In this document: piece after piece, positions 61,103 to 64,000 of the stretch
Layout of the letters: the number at the start of each line of letters is the position of its first letter
How positions within the stretch are numbered: the first letter of the stretch is position 1
Assembly (NCBI RefSeq): GCF_003610735.1
Contig: NZ_RAQM01000008.1
Coordinates: 62,001-126,000, forward strand
Length of the DNA: 64,000 nt
Direction: 5' to 3'
DNA from: Tenacibaculum lutimaris
GTDB lineage: Bacteria > Bacteroidota > Bacteroidia > Flavobacteriales > Flavobacteriaceae
Made by a program: the position numbers and the translations under genes
The notes under the pieces: model-generated
The model's database searches: none
What the model saw: the letters and a program-made list of their open reading frames with translations, nothing else
What the model was told of the DNA's origin: nothing

Positions 61103-61213
61103 CTCATTGCGGCTGAATTCCTAATCGGAATTCATTGCAATTTGCTATCTTTCGGTTATGGCGGAAAATCATAGCTGATTTTCCGCAACGAGCCATACAC
61201 AAACACGTTGTAG
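61085..61213 (+). repeat. attC-like structured site between two accessory genes
   Basis: Outer boxes CTACAAC (61085-61091) and GTTGTAG (61207-61213) are perfect inverses. Inner arms at 61095-61112 and 61183-61200 are complementary at 16 of 18 positions. Between them are a perfect 7-bp hairpin (GAATTCC/GGAATTC, 61115-61133) and a perfect 11-bp hairpin (GCGGAAAATCA with its complement, 61161-61186). The 129-base length, AAC/GTT outer boxes and folded interior recall integron attC sites, particularly the long Vibrio type. No integrase gene is in the window. Confidence 0.5.
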
Positions 61214-61233
61214 CCAATTAAATAGAAGAATAA

Positions 61234-61689
61234 ATGGTCATATTAATAATTTTGATTCTTTCTATCCCTATCTATTTTTTATCCAAATGGATTTTAAAAA
61301 AGAGGAACTTTGGAAATGATAAAAACAGAAAATATTTAGCGATAATTCCAGCTGTAATTTTTAGTCCAATATTATATGTTGGATTAATTTATTTGTGGTT
61401 TTTTTCGGTTTCTTATTACCCAACAAAAGATTTTAACAAACAAGAGTGGGAATCGAATCCACAAGAGAGATATAAAATGTCAGAAAACATAATCGACAGT
61501 AAAATATTAATTGGAAAAACAAAAAAGGAAATAGTTAAACTACTCGGTAATGATTATTACTCTTATACTGAAAATCATATCGCATATGGACTTGGGTTTG
61601 TTCCTGGGCTATTCAATATTGACCCTGATGTTTTAGATATTTACTTTGAAAACGAAAAAGTGATTAAAGTTGGACAACATGAAACATAA
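61234..61689 (+). CDS. membrane protein with BamE/SmpA-like C-terminal domain
   Basis: A 151-residue protein with two N-terminal transmembrane helices ('MVILIILILSIPIYFLSKWI' and 'YLAIIPAVIFSPILYVGLIY') and a C-terminal domain of about 60 residues ('ILIGKTKKEIVKLLGNDYY', 'LDIYFENEKVIKVGQHE') resembling the BamE/OmlA fold, in which a helix-helix-beta unit begins with a (I/L)xGxTxxEV motif. The function is unknown; it is probably an inner-membrane accessory protein. It begins 20 bases after the attC-like site, and a degenerate box (GCTAAC) follows its stop. Confidence 0.65.
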   Translation: MVILIILILSIPIYFLSKWILKKRNFGNDKNRKYLAIIPAVIFSPILYVGLIYLWFFSVSYYPTKDFNKQEWESNPQERYKMSENIIDSKILIGKTKKEIVKLLGNDYYSYTENHIAYGLGFVPGLFNIDPDVLDIYFENEKVIKVGQHET

Positions 61690-61735
61690 AAAATAGCTAA
61701 CCTAAGATGTAAAACTGTAATTGGATATATTTTCA

Positions 61736-62914
61736 TTACAACTTATCCAACTCACTTACTATAAGATCACATCCTTTTTCTATTTCCTCGTCAGAAATAG
61801 TTAGGGGAGGAGTAATACGAATGGCTCTTCCTTCAAAAAGTAACCAGAATAAAATCAACCCTTTGTCTAAACAGTTTAAAATTACTTGTGAAGCTTCTTC
61901 AGGAGTATCCACTAATAAAGCAAGCATCAAACCCTTTCCTCTAATTTCTTTAACTTTTGGGTGATTTTTAAATTTATTACGGATTAACGTTTCTTTTCGT
62001 AAACTTTCTTCCATTAAGTTAGAGGAAGTAATCTCTTGTACCGTAGCTAAACCAGCACTTGCAATTACTGGATGTCCACCAAACGTAGTAATATGTCCTA
62101 ATTTCGGGTGTTCTTTTAAGCAATCCATCACTTCAAAAGAAGCAATAAAAGCTCCGATTGGCATTCCGCCACCTAAACCTTTACCAGTGATAATAATATC
62201 TGGGGTAACGTTGTAATTTTCAAAACCCCAAAATGTTCCTGTGCGTCCAATACCTGACTGGATTTCATCTAAAATTAATAAGGCTCCAACTTCTTCACAG
62301 CGTTGTTTTACTTTTGCTAAATAATTATTTTTAGGCTCGATAAATCCAGCACCTCCTTGAATGGTTTCTAAAATGACTCCGGCAGTTTTTGAAGTGATTT
62401 TTTCTAAATCTAATTCGTTGTTATACTCAATGAATTTACTTCCTGGAATTAACGGGCGAAAAGCTCTATTTTGTTGTTCTGCACCACAAACGCTCATTGC
62501 TCCTTGGGTATTTCCATGATAAGCATTTTTAGCGGCAATAATTTCGCTTCTACCGGTAAAGCGTTTAGCTAACTTTAAAGCGCCTTCGGTAGCTTCAGTA
62601 CCAGAGTTTACCAAATAAACAGACGAAAGGTTAGGAGGTAAAGTTGCTGCTAAAGCTTTACATAATTCTAACTGTGGTTTTTGAATGAACTCACCATACA
62701 CCATTACGTGTGTATACTGCGCTAACTGATTTTTTATGGCTTCATTAACCTTCGGATGATTATGTCCTAAACTATTGGCAGAAACTCCAGCTACGAAGTC
62801 TAACATAGCTTTTCCGTTGCTGTCATAAATATAACTACCATTCGCATGTGAAATTTCAATAGCTAGAGGATGCGGAGTAGTTTGTCCTTGGTGTTTTAAA
62901 AAATCGTCTTTCAC
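61736..62914 (-). CDS. class III PLP-dependent aminotransferase
   Basis: A 392-residue aminotransferase of the ArgD/GabT fold: 'FVAGVSANSLGHNHPKVNEA', 'VYLVNSGTEATEGALKLAKR', 'AAKNAYHGNTQGAMSVCG', 'LILDEIQSGIGRTGTFWGFE' and 'DIIITGKGLGGGMPIGAFIA', whose Lys forms the PLP Schiff base. Bacteroidota genomes usually carry this gene beside an OstA-like gene, as here, and annotate it as an aspartate aminotransferase family protein. Its substrate (acetylornithine, 4-aminobutyrate or another omega-amine) cannot be told. It starts 5 bases after the OstA-like stop, so they are one transcript. Confidence 0.92.
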   Translation of the reverse strand: MKDDFLKHQGQTTPHPLAIEISHANGSYIYDSNGKAMLDFVAGVSANSLGHNHPKVNEAIKNQLAQYTHVMVYGEFIQKPQLELCKALAATLPPNLSSVYLVNSGTEATEGALKLAKRFTGRSEIIAAKNAYHGNTQGAMSVCGAEQQNRAFRPLIPGSKFIEYNNELDLEKITSKTAGVILETIQGGAGFIEPKNNYLAKVKQRCEEVGALLILDEIQSGIGRTGTFWGFENYNVTPDIIITGKGLGGGMPIGAFIASFEVMDCLKEHPKLGHITTFGGHPVIASAGLATVQEITSSNLMEESLRKETLIRNKFKNHPKVKEIRGKGLMLALLVDTPEEASQVILNCLDKGLILFWLLFEGRAIRITPPLTISDEEIEKGCDLIVSELDKL

Positions 62915-62919
62915 AGGAA

Positions 62920-64000
62920 TTATTTTAATTCTTTAAGATTTAGTTTTTTTCGTTCTTTAGTCTCTTTTTTAGAAGATTCTTTTAAAAAGTTTTCTTTGGC
63001 TTCTTTTACAACATCTAATTCCTTTTTTTCTCTTGTAGGAGGAGTGCTAGTGGTGTCTTTTACAAAAATGTCTTCTACAGTTAAGGGTTGTTCATCACCA
63101 CGCCACAAAAAACCTTTAAATTTATGTTCTTCTGAAGGGAATTCAGAAGGGGGATAGGTAGTTCCTTCCGACTTTTTAAAGTATTTAGTTTGCGCTATTT
63201 GTCCGTTTTCTAAAATAAATTCAATATCACTCGCTATTTCTTTGGTAATGGTTTCAAGCTTATGCGTTTCATCGTTATTATTAAAATATAACGATTCAGC
63301 ATTACCAATAACCATCATCGTGCGTAGCTCATCATCTTCAAATTTTCCGTAAATATTTCTTCCTTTTATTTGGTTAAAATTTTCTTTGTGAATTGAATCT
63401 TGCTGAATCATAAAAGCATTTTGAAGCACTTTTAAGGAATCTAACTTATTGGTTTCTTTATTAGTTAATAATTGAATGCTATCGCCTGTAATTTGGCTGT
63501 TTTTAGACCATAAAATAGGTCTTTTAAACATTCTTGTCAATCCTGTTTCTTGGCTGGTATGAATGGAATCGCACTTTCCTTGTAAGTCAGATTTAAATAT
63601 TTTTACGTTGTTAAAAATACGGGCAATTCGTTTTTCAGGTTTTCCTGTAAGTAAAATTTTATCACCAGCAACGTGCATTGAATCTTTTTCAAAAACAGAA
63701 ATAGCAACGGCTCTATCAATAATGAATAAAGAATCTTTTTGTTCGTATAACTCAGCATAGTTTCCTTTAGCAACCATGTTCTGAACAGTATCTACCACCT
63801 TTATATTGTTGGTCGCAGAAGCAAATCCGTTACGTTTGTCATAGTATAAACTATCGGCAGAGACTGTACGTTCTTTTAAAAATAACTTGGCATTTTTTAC
63901 GAAGTAAGAAATATCGGTATTTGTGTCGTAAAAACCTCTTTCAGAATATACTTTGGTACTGTCTTTTAAATTGGTAATGGTACTTGGCCCATATAAGTAG
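62920..64000 (-). CDS. OstA-like protein (LptA/OstA N-domain family), C-terminal part (start outside window)
   Basis: The frame is open from the stop at 62920 to the window end (the GTG near 63798 is internal), giving about 360 residues of a larger protein. It is made of beta-strand repeats of the OstA/LptA type: 'ITNLKDSTKVYSERGFYD', 'KNAKLFLKERTVSADSLYYD', 'FASATNNIKVVDT' and 'KNSQITGDSIQLLTNKETNK'. Such beta-jellyroll proteins carry lipopolysaccharide across the periplasm in the Lpt system. The tail is charged and Lys/Glu-rich ('KEAKENFLKESSKKETKERK'). It is upstream of the aminotransferase gene with a 5-base gap. Confidence 0.85.
   Translation of the reverse strand, partial: YLYGPSTITNLKDSTKVYSERGFYDTNTDISYFVKNAKLFLKERTVSADSLYYDKRNGFASATNNIKVVDTVQNMVAKGNYAELYEQKDSLFIIDRAVAISVFEKDSMHVAGDKILLTGKPEKRIARIFNNVKIFKSDLQGKCDSIHTSQETGLTRMFKRPILWSKNSQITGDSIQLLTNKETNKLDSLKVLQNAFMIQQDSIHKENFNQIKGRNIYGKFEDDELRTMMVIGNAESLYFNNNDETHKLETITKEIASDIEFILENGQIAQTKYFKKSEGTTYPPSEFPSEEHKFKGFLWRGDEQPLTVEDIFVKDTTSTPPTREKKELDVVKEAKENFLKESSKKETKERKKLNLKELK

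Noticed and set aside
1..64000. Insertion sequences, prophage, tRNA or rRNA genes
   Set aside because: No transposase, integrase, phage structural gene, tRNA cloverleaf or rRNA segment could be recognised in the coding or intergenic sequence.

Overview
The window is AT-rich bacterial DNA from a member of the Bacteroidota, most likely a marine Flavobacteriaceae species of the Tenacibaculum/Polaribacter type. The evidence is a type IX secretion sorting domain on a secreted nuclease, families largely restricted to Bacteroidota (DUF6702, DUF6624, CarboxypepD_reg-like proteins, TPR plus AraC regulators, an OstA-like protein), a class 2 (quinone) PyrD, candidate promoters with the Bacteroidota -7 element TAnnTTTG, and few Shine-Dalgarno sites. 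No rRNA, tRNA, transposase, phage gene or CRISPR array was seen. The placement is by family recognition only.

Layout. 1-7.3 kb: the end of a PIG-L deacetylase, a DUF6624 lipoprotein, a methyltransferase, two Nudix hydrolases, an M42 peptidase and a lysophospholipid acyltransferase. 7.3-10 kb: a large secreted endonuclease with a T9SS tail. 10-18 kb: pheT, pyrD, a LysE-type exporter, a DinB/YfiT-like protein, a TPR lipoprotein and lon. 18.1-21.4 kb: a small-peptide locus with two near-identical double-glycine-type leaders joined to Cys-rich cores, a third precursor-like peptide, and a TPR/AraC regulator. 21.5-27.6 kb: a six-gene minus-strand run with an M1 metallopeptidase, a DUF6702 protein and four tandem CarboxypepD_reg-like paralogues. 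27.7-35.7 kb: pepE, then an accessory stretch with a lipoprotein, an esterase, a TIR-domain protein, a serine hydrolase, a membrane-bound AraC regulator and a CDF-like transporter. 35.9-47.4 kb: housekeeping genes (folD, ffh, msrB, an M48 peptidase, an MFS transporter, an RluA-type pseudouridine synthase, two tandem acyl-CoA synthetases). 47.5-54 kb: a LytS/LytTR two-component pair divergent from an ABC ATPase and a 1185-residue ABC-permease/M1-peptidase fusion. 54-59.5 kb: the threonine operon thrA-methyltransferase-thrB-thrC, preceded by a Thr-rich leader peptide too short for usual gene callers. 59.7-61.7 kb: two accessory genes bounded by structured repeats. 61.7-64 kb: a class III aminotransferase and an OstA-like protein cut by the window end.

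The main discoveries are (i) a probable attenuator leader peptide for the threonine operon, (ii) attC-like structured sites about 120-130 bp long bounding a TIR gene and a DUF2971 gene, which suggests cassette-type gene mobility without an integrase in view, (iii) a small Cys-rich peptide family beside a sensor-regulator, one member of which (18381-18551) is easily missed, and (iv) a mosaic tandem family of secreted CarboxypepD_reg proteins. All functional statements are from sequence reading alone; no database or structure search was run.
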